Part shown: in pieces, positions 1 through 11,714 of the stretch | Layout: every line of letters starts with the position of its first letter | Numbering within the stretch: position 1 is the stretch's first letter | NCBI RefSeq assembly: GCF_019320115.1 | Contig: NC_089584.1 | Location: forward strand, 71,207,533-71,271,532 | DNA length: 64,000 bases | Source of the DNA: Miscanthus floridulus | Lineage: Eukaryota; Streptophyta; Magnoliopsida; Poales; Poaceae | Reading direction: 5' to 3' | The notes under the pieces: generated by a model | Seen by the model: only the letters and a program-made list of their open reading frames with translations | The model's database searches: none | What the model was told of the DNA's origin: nothing | Translations under genes and position numbers: made by a program

Positions 1-410
1 TGATCAAATTCACAGTTCCCCGCACCCCAAGCTTTAGCATCCACCTTCTAGAGAAGGGTTCGGAGGGGTCCTCCTATAGAATCTCCTTCAAGGGGAAGCT
101 ATCAGGTCGCCTAAAATCGATCGAATGGCTCGGATCACTGCTGAGAGATAGAAATGAAAAATTACGATGCTCGTGTAGGTTACACCGGCCCTGCTGTGAA
201 CATCGGACTCGAACCCCACACAAACATGTCCGATAAGAGCTTATCGTCGCTCATACCACCAAGGTAACATTACTGACCCCTGCTTTCATTTCAATTAAAT
301 CATACATTAAACCCATACATCCAAACATTGCATATGCGATCGTCGCATCTCAACGCTTCGTGTCGCGCCACGAAGCAGCGCCCGCCTCATTCAATATGAG
401 CAGCAACTGA

Positions 411-1345
411 CCGAGGTTCGAAGGCTAGCCCACAAAGGGCTCGAGGCCGCCTCGCATCAAATAGAGCCAGGAGAGAAAAACCGAGAGGAGCCCCAGCGGC
501 CTTGCCCGACCCCGCTCAGAAGCGGACAGGGACATCTCGACCTTTCTCGTTCGATTCTAACCTCGAGCCAAACCCACAGAATCTCCGTCGAGGAGAGGCC
601 AATGGGCCACCGGAGCCTATCAAATGGCTCAGGCATCTGCCGGGAGGTGGGTTAAGAAGTAGTGGAATACCACATGAGGGCTCTACCTACCCCGTTAGCT
701 AATGATGGACCCAGATTCCACACGAACGTACCCGTTAGCGAGCTCATTGAGCACGACACTCGAGCCATCGAGGCAAGTGTCGTCAACTTGGCCCCTCCGG
801 TTGTGGAAACTGAGGATGGGGTCACGCGTGAAACACGGCCGACCTCTATCAGACCCCAAGGGGCTCAGGGGCTCGAGCCGCTCGATCCAAGATCGAGAGA
901 CCGAGGTTCGAAGGCTGGCCCGCGAAGGGTCCGAGGTCGCCTCGCGTCAAACAAGAGCTAGGGGAGAAAACACAGATAAGCCTCAGTGGCCTTTTCCCAA
1001 CCCGCATTGAGGCAGATAGGGTCATCTCAACCTTCTAGTTCAATCCAGCCTATTAGCTAAGCCCATAGAATCCCCATTGAGGGGGAATCTATTGGAAGGC
1101 AGGTCAAGGAGCGACGGAACACCATCCGAGGGCTTTGCCGACTCTATCGCAAAGCAACGGGATCAGATTCCATTCGAACATCCCCGTTAGCGAGCTCATC
1201 AAGCACGTCACTCGAGCCGTCGAGGCAAGTGATGTTGCCTCAACCCCTCTAGTTGCAGAAACCGTGGATGGGGCGACAGTCACAAAATGAGCCGACCCTT
1301 GACTAAATCCCCACCACATGCGGGGGCTCGGGGGAGGCCGGGCCA
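411..1345 (+). repeat. Tandem duplication, period about 490 bp
   Basis: The motif ccgaggttcgaaggct occurs at 411 and again at 901. The following sequence stays alignable through blocks such as cgttagcgagctcat and ending with ggggctc-type purine motifs near 867 and 1330. The copies are clearly diverged. Positions 1-410 may be an older, poorer copy. No coding potential is visible. It sits between the (missing) integrase and the antisense gene of the element. Confidence 0.7.
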
Positions 1346-1881
1346 GCAATGAGACCAAATGCACGGTCATGGAACGATCACCAAAATCCTAAGTAAGGAG
1401 TACGTGTGAATACAAGAGTAAGTTTGCTACCCTCGCTTCAGTCTCTAGTAACATCCGGCCCTAGCGACCACAAGGGTTCGAATCTCACTCGGGGGCTAAT
1501 AGAGGTATAAATACCTCTTTTTTCAAAACAATCATTGCATTAGACCTCTTCCTCGCATTAAGGTTAGCGGCAAGGTTTGTGGGAGCAGATAAACGAGCAT
1601 GCCTGGTAAGACCGCAAAAAGCCCACGCCTCAACGGCTACGGTAACTTTGCTCACCAGCATAATTGAAATTTCCCCCTTATACACCTCGGGCCCTATGGT
1701 CTTAACGAATGGAAGGGTCGGATCGCATAAACATTTTTTCTCGATTGCAAAAGGGAAGAAAGTAGGCTCAAACGAATGAAACAAAATTGCGAAACGAAAT
1801 TACGAATCTATTTTCAAACACAAAAGCACCAACACTTGTCCACATATTACAGATAAATGTTTATCAAACTTATTCAACTAA
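1346..1881 (+). other. Non-coding internal sequence of the Gypsy element
   Basis: No gene is recognised here. A TATA-like motif flanked by 7-bp inverted arms (gaggtat-aa-atacctc, 1504-1519) follows a PPT-like cgggggcta. It may be a fossil LTR-like or promoter-like piece, but nothing decides this. Confidence 0.4.
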
Positions 1882-4800
1882 CTACTTCCATGGAGGGAGA
1901 ACTATGTCTTTCAGCCTGTTCGCTAGGTCCCGTGCAATGGGAGTCACCGCCTTCTCAATCTCATCTAGCTCGGAGTTTTCGTAGCCAGGTGCGAAGTCGA
2001 GGCTCATTGCCTCCAAGTTAACTTCCTGATCAAAGTGAGAGTGGGCAATAGCAAAGGCTTGGGTGATCCCGGCATGAAAGGCATTCTCTTCAAGCTGGCG
2101 CACCCACGTCGTGATATCTACGGCACGGGCCACAAGTGAGCTGGTTTCCTCCAACTGCGCAACCCCCAGATCATTAAAAACAACCCCGACGGTAGCGCAT
2201 AGGAGATCATGCTCATCACTCTCAGCCTGAAGAATCCCCTACACCTCGGCGAGCTCTGTGCTCAGCCCGATAGAGATGCTCTTGGCCTCCAGCCTTTGGG
2301 CCACCGTGACTCCAAGATCTACCCAGAGGGAGCTGACCCCCTAACGCGCCTGGTCGTGCTCTCGGATGGCCTGGTCACGCTCCTCACGGGCCATGCCATG
2401 CTTCGAGCAAAGTCTTTCTACAGTCTGGCATAGCTCGTCTCACTCCCTACGCAGCCGAGTGATCACCTCGGCATCCTGATTCACCCTCTAATGTAGGGCC
2501 ACAGACCTATCCTTGGCTTCCAGCTTGAGATCCCGCTCCCTCTCTAGCTCTTCTAGGAGCTCGATGGCCCGCTGGCCAGCCTCGGCGTCCTTCTAGAGCA
2601 GCTCGTCCTGCTCCTTTCGGACCCTGGCGGCCGCCTCCTCATCCTGCTGCACCCTCGCCGATAGATCCTAAAACATCCCATGGATCTCCTCCGCGTCCCA
2701 TCGCGCCTCAGCTTCCTGCTGTTGGGCAGTAGCAAGCTAGGCGCTCACATCTCCACGTAGCCGGGCCTCCTTGGTGAGGCGGTCCCATTCCACTTTCTAC
2801 TCATAGAGGAACCAGGACTTCTCCCAGCTACGAGCTATGAGAGACTATAAATAAGACCAGTATCAAAAATACAAAAATACAAAAATACATGAAGAAAGAA
2901 GAAAGCGAGAGGGAAGATCAAGCGGATACTCGGCTAGTGGGGACGATGACATCACGTAGGACACCACTAGCCTAGCTCAAGGCATCCATCATAGCCAAGA
3001 ACCCAACATTGAGACTCTCCTGCTCTATGCTCTCGGTAGCAATGTCGAGTGAGAAGAGAGTCGACGTTGGGTCATGAGGAGCCATCCATTGGAGCGTCGG
3101 CTCACCCACATGGGCGAGCGGCTGCCCCCCGACATCAGGGCCGAGGGAGACCCCCCGTTGATCCTCTCGACCACCACCATGATGCCCGGGGACCCTCTGG
3201 CCGTGTCCCCCTCCGTCTGGCCTGCCTCGAGCGCCACCGCCTGGGCCACCGGTGGCACGGATTGCGCTGCTCCCTCGGACACCACCGTAGCAGCGTCCGG
3301 CTATGCCTGGCTTGTCACGGTCGTGGCCACCTCTGCTTGTGACACCAGGACCTTGACTCGCGGCACCACGCCCACCACAAAGGGCACCACAAGCACGGGC
3401 GGCAGCTCCATCCGCTCCAACGTAGGCGGCAAAGTCACCTCTGTCGTCTGCTCGGTGACCCCCGAGGTTGCTTCTTCAGCCTCGATGCCTGCTTGACCCA
3501 CTGAGGGCACGGGCGCCACCACAGGCGGCGCTAGACCGGCCGATAAGACTACAAAATCGGCTTCGCTCCTGCCTAAAATAGGAGCGATGTCAGGTGACGG
3601 CACCCATTCTGCCTAAAGAGCAACACTCTTCTTGGGCGTCAGGGCCAAAGAACGGCCCCATCGCAAGACTCTGCAAGAGTTAAAAGGCATAAGGTCACAC
3701 TAAAAAATAGAAAAATAGGAAAAACAATGGAATCGGTGACTTACGCTGGCGCTGTTGGGCGGTAGGAACATTTTGGGGATGAACCCCGGGTTTCTTGCTC
3801 CAACTCGTTCGGGCGGGACCATTTTGAGCCTTCCCCCTACTCCTAGGTAGAGGGGCTCATCTCCCTTGCCTATGAGGGCGCAGCGGTGGAGCCACCCCTT
3901 CCTATCGGCACCTCGAGCATGACGGCAGATTCACCCGCCCCTATCAGCTCATGGGGCACGATAGTGGAGCCGCCCCCTCCACCGGCACCCTAGGCACGGT
4001 GGCTGATCTGCCTGTTCCCACCGGTCCTAAGGATGGGCTAATGGTTTGGCCCATCTCTACCAGCCTCATGGACTCACTTCCCCCTGCATGGAACGGGAAG
4101 GGTCCCTGCGTGGACGAGTTGGTACCTATCAATGTATCCTCACCCTCTAGGACATCCCACTCCACATCGGCAACTACCTCATCAAACTCCTCCTCGTCAT
4201 CGTCGTCGTCACTGCCTGTCTCCTCTCCTCGCTCCTGTGCCTTTTGCTTCCATAACATCTTCTTCCTCTTGAGCTCCCTCATCTTCCTATCCCACTCAGC
4301 CACGGTGTGATTCGCCGTCGCCATGATCCGATCCTTCGGCAGCGGAGCCGGGCTATCCCCGAAGATGAGTCTCTTTGGCTGGTCCTGCTATCCCGAGGTC
4401 AGCATCAAGGGGCTAGGAATTCAAGTAAAAAGGAGGCACGGGGAAAGAGAACTTACAAAATCGATGAACCCTAGTTTCGGACGCATTGGGGGATGCCCCA
4501 GCACCGGATACACGAAATCAAGGACAACGCCGACGTTGTCCTTCAAAGGCTCCATTGCCTCCTTGATGCACTGCACCACTTCTGAGGGGGGAGCGCTTTG
4601 TCGACAAGCGTCATCCCTTCGAGCAATGCTCTGGGCCCCATCAGGTACAGGGGAAGCACGCGGCTCATCAGTGGCACCACCGTCCACGTATGGTAGGCGC
4701 CGATGATCCCCGATCCCTTCACACCCCTCTCCTTTAGAATTTGGAGGGCGGCAAGATGGTCCTTGATCCTCTTCTTGTCTTTGTTCGGGACACCCCACTT

Positions 4801-5363
4801 CTATGACCCTAGGACCTCTTCGATGATGCGCTCGGAGAACGTCGGCAAGGGGGCGGTAACATCATCCTTGATGTAAAACCATTGCGAATGCACCCCTTGT
4901 TGGAGGTCAACAGACGCATCGATAGGTATTCGTTCACCCGGTTGTTGTAGAGATGAATGCCGGCGCATCCCATCGGCACGCTCAGATCTTGCTTCCTAGT
5001 CTGCTTCTTCATAAGGTTGATGGTGAAGAGATACCACCATAGGTCAAAGTGGGGACTAATCCCCAGGAACCCCTCACACAGGGCGACAAACACTGCAATG
5101 TGCTAGACCCTATTGGGTGTAAGGTGCTGCAACTCCACCTTGTAGTAATCCAACAGCCCATGAAGGAACTTGTGGGTAGGTATGGAGAATCCTCGCTCAT
5201 GGAAGTGAGCGAAGGACACGACATACCCTTCGAGCAGCGACGGCTCGTCCTCATTACCGGGCAGCCACCACTCCTCGGTGGCAATCAGCAGGCGAAGGAG
5301 GCTATGACAAATGAGGCCCTCTAGGCGCTGAGGCATGATGTCAGATCTACACCACAGATCCAT
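1882..5363 (-). pseudogene. Antisense gene of the Gypsy element, decayed and spliced
   Basis: The gene is encoded opposite to the element. The first part (5363 to about 4810) carries the plant 'putative gypsy type transposon' style domain (as in Pfam PF04195; similarity judged by eye): a GFSIPTHKFLHGLL-type motif, then FVALCEGFLGISPHFDLWW. An acidic segment follows (DDDDDEEEFDE, about 4180-4210), then a Glu/Arg/Gln-rich, probably coiled-coil stretch (about 2840-2200), ending in LKDIVLPPWK and a stop at 1882. Intron-like gaps have good splice signals, for example donor GTAAGT at 3744 and acceptor TTGCAG ending at 3671. From about 2840 to 1882 one frame runs through with seven TAG and one TGA stops and no TAA. 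A frame change lies near 4800-4870. The function of such antisense proteins is unknown to me. Confidence 0.7.
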
Positions 5364-5529
5364 TGAACGATTGGGAGGGGGTGGATGTGAGCTTGACGGC
5401 GACGGCGATGTGGATGCGAGCCTGACGGCAGCTACAATGCGAGTGCAGGAAGCTCAGGCGATTGGCGGCGGAGGTTACAGATGCAAAGGTGAGGAGGCAA
5501 AGTACGGAACCCTAGGGGCGAACCCCTTG

Positions 5530-5537
5530 GTTTTATA
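5530..5537 (-). promoter_or_regulatory. TATA box of the antisense gene
   Basis: Read on the minus strand this is tataaaac, about 170 bp upstream of the first antisense Met at 5363. The second Gypsy element has a TATA-like motif at a similar distance from its antisense gene, which supports a real promoter. Confidence 0.5.
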
Positions 5538-5879
5538 GGGGCGACGAATGCGAGAAGGGCAACCGCCCACCTAGGTCTCCAAGCCTGTCACGATAAACCA
5601 CCATGTCACGTCGTGGGATATGCACCCGTAATCCCTATCCTTTCCCACCAAAATCGCACCGGACGTTTCATCTTCCTAAGCAGACTTGGACTCTTTTCCC
5701 ACAGAGGGGATACAGGTCGAAAGGCATTTCTTTGGCCCACCTGGGCCTAGGAGTTTGAGGGTTGGCCCAATAGTTTCGATGATCGTCCCAATGATGGATG
5801 GGCCCATGAATGGCCAAGACTCAGGCGCACAAACCTCAAAGGAGTCTTGATCTGCAAACAAGTCTCAACCGGGCTAACC

Positions 5880-6180
5880 TTGGGTGAATCCCCATGAACG
5901 GGATACTAGGGTCCCTTTAAACTGTCTAGTTGACAAAAAACAAATCTCATAGCCATACCCACGAAGGGTCCGAAATTACCCCCCAAGCAATTCTATCCGA
6001 ATCACCCGGGGGCTACACCTGATAGGCGCTCACATGCACCCTTTGGTGAATCAAAATACCCCCCGGGCGATTCTGCCTGAATCACCCGAGGGCTACACTC
6101 GTCGGGTGCGCTCACGCGCACCCTCTGGCAAGTCAAATCACCCCCGAGTGATTCGAATCACCCGGGGGCTCGGGGGCTAC
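5880..6180 (+). repeat. Repeated PPT-like motifs before the 3' LTR
   Basis: Units of the type aatcacccgggggctacac recur at about 6000, 6080 and 6160, separated by cgctcac-gcaccct spacers. The last copy (cgggggctac, to 6180) directly abuts the LTR and is the likely polypurine tract used for plus-strand priming. Confidence 0.65.
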
Positions 6181-6296
6181 TATCGAGGACCCAATACCAG
6201 GGTACCCAATGAGGTGGAACTAATAACCATCGAACATTGATGCTTTCGGTCAGACAAGAACGCTACTACGCTTCTTGCTCGAACGATGGAAGATTG

Positions 6297-6560
6297 GTTT
6301 CGCCTCGCCTGACCCCCGAGGGCTAGACTCTGCCTCACCAGACGGCTGAGGCAGGCTCCGCCTCGCCCAAACGTCTGAGGGTTGGCTCCGCCTCGCCTGA
6401 TGTCTGAGGGTAGGCTCCGCCTCGCCCGATGTCTAAGGGAAGGCTCTGCCTCGCCCAAATGTCTGAGGGCTAGCTCCGCCTCTCCCGATGTCTGAGGGCA
6501 GGCTCCGCCTCGCTCGATGGCTGAGGGCTGGCTCCGCCTCGCCCGACGACTGCACCCTGC
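6297..6560 (+). repeat. 29-bp tandem array in the LTR
   Basis: About eight units of the form ggctccgcctcgcccgatgt plus ctgaggg(n)a follow one another with substitutions. The array lies in the U3 part of the LTR. Units keep CpG sites and a cgcctcgcc core. Confidence 0.8.
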
Positions 6561-6790
6561 ATCTTCATGATGATGAGCAGGAGGTACAATAGGACACTCA
6601 GGTCAACCGCAGTACCGAGGACCATGCCCTGAACACCCAACGGTTGAGGGCTGGCTCTGCCTCACCCGACGACTGAGGGCAGGCTCCGCCTCGCTCGATG
6701 ACTGCACCCTGCTCCTTCATGATGACGAGCAGGAGGTACGATAGGACACTCAGGTCAACCGCAATACTGAAGACCATGCCCTGCACGCCT
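6548..6790 (+). repeat. 152-bp tandem duplication in the LTR
   Basis: The block starting gactgcaccctgc at 6548 recurs at 6700, including cttcatgatga and gaggtac-ataggacactc. It is separated by two more units of the 29-bp array, so the larger duplication includes part of the smaller array. Confidence 0.75.
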
Positions 6791-7580
6791 TGTAGGAAGG
6801 TACCTTCAGGATACGATGGGACAGGCACTTTAAGCCCTTTCTGACTTAATAGAGCCCGAACAATGTTGTAGGCGCCAACTTTTGTCCTACAGTATTGTAG
6901 GCGCCGCCATCAGCCCTCAGGCGTGGATACTAACATAGGCATACAACAACCACTACAATCCAAGGAAGAACTCACATCATCTACAGTAACAGGCGTATAG
7001 TCATTTCCCCGTCTACTCCCCACAGAGTCATGGCTCGATGCCCTGACACAACACACCGTCCGCCGGGGGAGGATGGGACATGACCACTTGCTGAGACGAA
7101 GCCAGAGCCCGGCCCTATTAGGATTAACGAAACATGCTATCCCTGGCATGGTCTGCCATATCAGTAGGGCAGGCTCAATGGAAAAGGAAGACCCAGCACC
7201 ATCGAAGGACCTTCTCTACCTTTGGTTCTTTCCTCTTTCTCTCATCTATAACCCCTGCTCCCCCCTTGGTCTACAAAAGGGAGGGCAAGACGCCCCACTA
7301 GAGGGATGGATTGATTACACACAACACACAGCCAAGCAGCAACCGAGCTCTTGGCGTCCTTTCGACCTTTCCATCAAAGACTTGGGACATGTCCCTCTCT
7401 CGACCATTTGTACCCCCTACTACGAACCTTTTTTTGGTACTAATAACACGAGCAGCAGCAAACTGGACGTAGGGACATTCTGCCCGAGCCAGTATAAACC
7501 TTGTGTCCTTTTGTACACCATCCGAGCCTAACGCGCGACAATATAAATTTACTAGTTGGTGTTTGTTCGAAACACCGACA

Positions 7581-8159
7581 CTAGGCTAGTTGATAAGATT
7601 GAAACCTAAGTTTCATAACTCTTGTGCTGTAGGAAATACACATCTCAAAACTTTAGTTGCACATCTAGATAGATTACTTTATTGCATAAGTTTTAACTAG
7701 ATGAAAATTAGAGACTATAGTTTAGAGTATAAGTTTTAGAAAGCTTAATTCAAACCCCAGGCATTCCGGTCCCTACAAATACGAATGCCCTACAAATACG
7801 AAAGCTGAATTCTAGGCCCGCATCATCGCTGCCTGCACATGCAGGATAGGTTTTGGGAGTTTGGAGTTTCAGAGGCCGCTGGCTGTGCCGAGTCGGGGGA
7901 TGAGAGATAGGTAAGGAGCCAATAATTCTACTATTGTCGCCCCTTGTGGTGAGAAATGTGAGTCCGATGCCTGTGGGCCTTGTTAGGCCGACCAGCAAAC
8001 AACAAAAATGAAGGTATAACTAGCCCAAGTCGTGACTCTGGTCATCTTCTATCTTCATATATGAGCTCAGCCCCTCCTACACAATAAATTCATGGCGGAA
8101 ACTCTATGGGGTTTAGGGAGGGCTCCACAGGCTAGGCGGCAGTAGGGGGGCTTGAGCCC
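7581..8159. other. Unassigned flank
   Basis: Mixed AT-rich then GC-rich DNA. I see no intact gene, RNA gene or recognisable element end here. Confidence 0.5.
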
Positions 8160-8466
8160 CCCTCCCCTCCGCCCCTAGTGTCAAGCCACACCTGTAAGGC
8201 TGCAACACGACCGACGACTAACGTGCAGACTTCTTCCTCCACTAGGAGAGGAGGCACCACAAATGACAGAATGCCCACAAGACTCCACCGGTTGACTGTA
8301 GGAGAGTATGAGCAGGAAGATACCAACGTCGATAACATAGGTGAAACCATGAAGATGATTAGCAGTTCAGCATGGTGAGCCTCCTAGCACTTCACACGCG
8401 GCCAACGGAGTGCAGCGATGCAGAGGAGGAGCAACAGGAGCGCGGCCTCGTACACTGTTGCAACGG
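8160..8466. repeat. Diverged segment, left member of a pair with 47815-48235
   Basis: Shares in order: gtgtcaag, cacctgtaa, caacacgaccg, ctaacgtgc, aacgt(c/t)gata-cata, gtgaaaccatgaagat, ggtgagcctcct and a final c-aa(c/t)ggagtt with the segment right of the nest. The homology resumes after the solo LTR, at 10734-10775 (ggggtcgctggcca). The identity of the repeat is unknown. Confidence 0.6.
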
Positions 8467-8471
8467 AGTTC

Positions 8472-10733
8472 TGAAAGGTTCGAAATGACTAGAGAGGGGT
8501 GAATAGCCTATTTAAAATTCTACAACAACACTTAATACAAGAGGTTAGACAAATAAGTGGCGAAGCGAGTGTTGCGTTAGCCTACTAAAAATACAAGCCA
8601 TCTATCCATAATTCTAGTTGCTATAATCTCTATGTCACATAAAGGCTAAGTTGCTACTCTCTACGACTTATGAACAAGCTAGGAAAGAATAAAACAACTA
8701 GTTGCAACTGAGCTAAACAACTAGCAAGAAAACTGGTTGCGGCCGGATACAACTGGTTCCAACTAGAGTTCAATAACTAGAGAGAAAAACTAACTACAGC
8801 TACTTACAACTAGTTGATACTGGTTTCAGCAAGCTACAACTGGTTACAATTAGCCTAGGCAAAGAAACTAGCAGCTATCACAGGGCAAGTATATCAATGA
8901 ATTATAATACAAGTAAGGTAGAGATATATATACCGCCGTAGCAAATGACAATCAATCAATATATCAATGAAAACCTTGGAGATAAAATGACACAATAATT
9001 TTTTTTTCTCTGAGGTTCACTTACTTGCTGGCAAGCTAGTCCCCGTTGTAGCGATTCACCAACTTGGAGGTTCACACGCTAATAGGCATCACTCGCCTAA
9101 CCCGCAATTGGGTACCGCACAACCAACACAAGATGGGAATCACACAAGCCACGTGCAATCCACTAGAGTACCTTTTGACTCTCCGTCGGAAAAAAAAAGG
9201 TCAAGAACCCCTCACAAATATAATCGTTGATTGGGGGCGGACACAATCACCAAATTTCCTCACCAATCAACAAATCACCAACCGTCTAGGTGACGGCAAT
9301 CACCAAGATTAACAAGAAATCCACAGTTTGCGGTCACCACCTAGTGCCACCAAATATGCAATCGCAAATGCATACACTGGGGGTTTTCTCAAATTCTCTC
9401 GAGAATGAGCATCACGCTTGAGTAAGGAGAGGAGAGGGAGAAGATGCTCTTGAAGCTCTGAAATCATTCACTGGAGCTTGATCACTCACTTGAATGAAGC
9501 ACAAATGTTTGGGAGTGAGAGACGAGTAAGAGAGCTTGTTCTCTGTTTTTGGTTCACATGATGCAAGAACAGAGAATCGAACGAGAGAGAGGAAGGAAAG
9601 GTGTCCACTGCCTTATCCCTTCGCTGTCAAGGCCAGGAGCTCCCAACGGGCAGAACCATGGCAACGGGACGCTGCTTTCCCTTCCAACGGATGGCACTGG
9701 CAACGGGCGGCCAGGCGTGACCCCACACGCCGCGGCAACGGAGCGGCACCCCTCCATCCGCGGGCCCTGCGCGGAACAGCTGCGCCCCCACTCGGTTCAC
9801 CGGTCACGGGAGTCAACGAGCGAAGCAGCGCCGCATCTGCCTCAATACTCCCAAGCGGGCCCCAAGAACCAGCGGCTGCATGTCTCACTGCCTATTCCTG
9901 GCATGGGCCCCGCATGCTCCTCTTCTCTTCTTTTTTTGAACGCACGAGCGGCACCGAGCGCAAAGCGCTCCAACGCGCAGACGCGCGCTCCTACAGCGCG
10001 GACGACGGGCTGGCCTGCTCAACTTGGCCAGAGGCCCACCGCGCGCCTCCACCGGTCGATATGCCAGCCTGCAGCGGCAGGCCACGCACCTGCGCTCAGC
10101 AGCAGGCCGATGGGCCAGCCAGCAGTGGCAGCATAGCAGCGCAGCAGTTCCAACTCCTTTCAATTCCTTTCAACCCATTCCAACTGCTTCCAACTCCTTT
10201 CAACCCATTCCAACTGCTTCCAACTCCTTTCAACTGGATAGCAGTGCACCACTTTCAAGCCTTTTCAAGATGCTAACTTCACTAAAATATACCAAAATAA
10301 ATTGGACACCTAAGTTAGCTTTTTCACAAATATTTTTCCACGGCTTTCTCATGCATCTCACCACGTCACTAAGCGCTAAGTATATGCAAATGAGACTCAC
10401 ACTTAGTGGCACTAGAGAACCATTGCAATTAAAGATTTTTCCTTTTTATAGTACGGCTATCTATTATAAATCCACTCACACCCACTTGGTGTCTTGAGTG
10501 GAAAAAACAAAATGGCCCTATCAATTATACCTTTGCCTTAAGCCTATTTTATTTTTCTCTTTCTTCTTTTTCAAGTTTAGAGCATGATCATCATCATCAC
10601 ATGTCCATCACCATTACCATGGACTTCATCTTGCTCCACTTGGATTGGACCATCCTATCTAGTCACACACTTAGATGCAAGGATTAGTCCAAATAGATTT
10701 CATCAATTATCCAAAACCAAACTAGGGCTTTCA
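8472..10733 (-). mobile_element. Solo LTR of a Sirevirus-like Copia family ('family B', copy 1), reverse
   Basis: On the minus strand the element begins tgaaagccctagtttggt and ends gttcgaacctttca-like, so it has TG...CA termini of the TGAAAG...CTTTCA type seen in the Sirevirus LTRs of this window. It is flanked by agttc (8467-8471) and agttg (10734-10738), a 5-bp target duplication with one change. The paired segment at 47815-48235 gives an empty site. No internal domain is present. It matches 40646-42510 at both ends, but the central GC-rich part (about 9560-10250) differs. The GC-rich open frames inside are not considered genes. Confidence 0.75.
10150..10240 (+). repeat. 30-bp tandem repeat
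   Basis: The unit caacccattc/caactgcttc/caactccttt is present twice, with partial units on both sides, inside the GC-rich centre of the solo LTR. Confidence 0.75.
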
Positions 10734-10738
10734 AGTTG

Positions 10739-11189
10739 GTGGCCATGATCTCTGATTCTTGGGGTCGCTGGCCACTATTCTTCTCACCTTTTTTTCTTCG
10801 AGCGTCTTACCGGAGCATAGTGCTAACTAGTCACATGGGTTATATAGACAATTTGAAGAATCCCCACATTGATCGAAACCCCTCCCGCGGAGGCCAAACT
10901 CAGTATTGCTCAGTCTTGACACTTTCATAGGGCTAGTAGCAATGTCAGAGAGAAACTCTGAGCACTTCAGTAGTAATCTTTTTTTCTCTCGAATACACAA
11001 AAGATTTGTGCATCGTTTCATACAAACAACACCCTTCTGGCAAGCACCCTAGAAGGTGTACAAGATTACAACTTGTGGCTAGACCATCCTAGCATACATG
11101 CTCAAATAATTTGAGACACTTCCTACTTCATATAGTAGAGATGGAGATATATAATAGAGATTTATATTACAAAAATATATAGAGGAAGT
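10739..11189. other. Unassigned, with a LINE-end-like fragment
   Basis: Around 10975-11030 a T run followed by ctctcgaatacacaaaagat resembles the reversed poly-A end of grass LINEs; a similar piece is at 53735-53860. The rest is unrecognised. Confidence 0.35.
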
Positions 11190-11365
11190 GAAAGGGCATG
11201 CAGCCTAGTGGTTACAAGAGCTTTAGTAGCATCTTGGGTTCGACTCCCTGTAAAAGCGAATATTCCAAGATTTAACGACATTGTGCTTTTAGTGGTAGGC
11301 AATATTTTCGTCGATAGTGAGGCGTCTGTGGTGACTTCGCTAATCTCAAAGATTTATTGGTCTAG
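11190..11365 (+). mobile_element. tRNA-derived SINE, 5' portion
   Basis: An A-box-like gcagcctagtgg (11200-11211) and a B-box ggttcgactcc (11237-11247) lie about 25 bp apart, as in a tRNA-type RNA polymerase III promoter. The body (gcgaatattccaagatttaacgac...) resembles the Au SINE of grasses, from memory. The sequence stops at 11365 and continues at 47704, so the SINE is split by everything between. Confidence 0.6.
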
Positions 11366-11714
11366 TGAAAGTGCATTTGTCCCCTATGTGGGTTTTGGTG
11401 TATTGATGACATCCAAACTAGGGACTAATGAGATCTTAATAAGATATATTGCAGCTTTAGCCCCATGAAAGTTTTAAAGAGTTGATTTAAGATGAAATGG
11501 TATCCCTTAATTCTTGAAGTTGAAAAAGCGGACGAACCCAAAGTGCTCTCCAAAGTTTTTATCTTTTGTTTTGAGTTTAGGGTTCATCGTACTATAAAGA
11601 GGGATGCAAGTTTAGATGGTCTGAGAAAGTTAGAGTGCTCAAGCTTAAAAAAATCAAAAGAGTGACACTAAAATCACCTCACGAACACTTAGACATTATT
11701 TGTGGACTTTTGGC

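Larger units (their letters stand above)
1..7580 (+). mobile_element. Ty3/Gypsy LTR retrotransposon, 3' part (5' end outside window)
   Basis: The stretch contains, in order, a non-coding repeat region (to about 1880), a spliced gene on the opposite strand (1882-5363), PPT-like purine motifs ending in a G-rich tract at 6166-6180, and a 1.4 kb LTR (6181-7580) that closes with cgaca. This order (antisense gene, then PPT, then 3' LTR) is the same as in the complete Gypsy element at 16353-29714, so the element is read on the plus strand. No gag or pol is visible; these should lie to the left of the window. The family is not recognised by name. A Tat/Grande-like relationship is inferred from the antisense gene. 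Confidence 0.75.
6181..7580 (+). mobile_element. 3' LTR of the first Gypsy element
   Basis: The LTR starts tatcg (expected tgtcg, one G-to-A change) directly after the PPT and ends cgaca at 7580, giving a 5-bp inverted terminus. It holds a 29-bp tandem array and a 152-bp duplication. A plausible core promoter lies near 7245-7275 (ctataacc, then a tctacaaaagggag motif typical of grass LTR leaders). The partner 5' LTR is outside the window. Confidence 0.7.

Noticed and set aside
3049..3496. Plus-strand open frames of 97 and 140 codons
   Set aside because: Mirror frames of the antisense gene; the splice signals and related protein are on the minus strand.
9536..10276. Long GC-rich open frames (up to 246 codons) on both strands
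   Set aside because: They lie in the centre of a solo LTR, overlap in several frames, are low in complexity and show no domain.
8467..10738. Transposon with 3-bp duplication (gtt) of CACTA type
   Set aside because: TG...CA ends, similarity to Copia LTR termini and a 5-bp duplication in both copies fit solo LTRs better; no CACTA ends.
11200..11247. A tRNA gene
   Set aside because: A and B boxes are present but no cloverleaf can be formed and the sequence continues into a SINE body.
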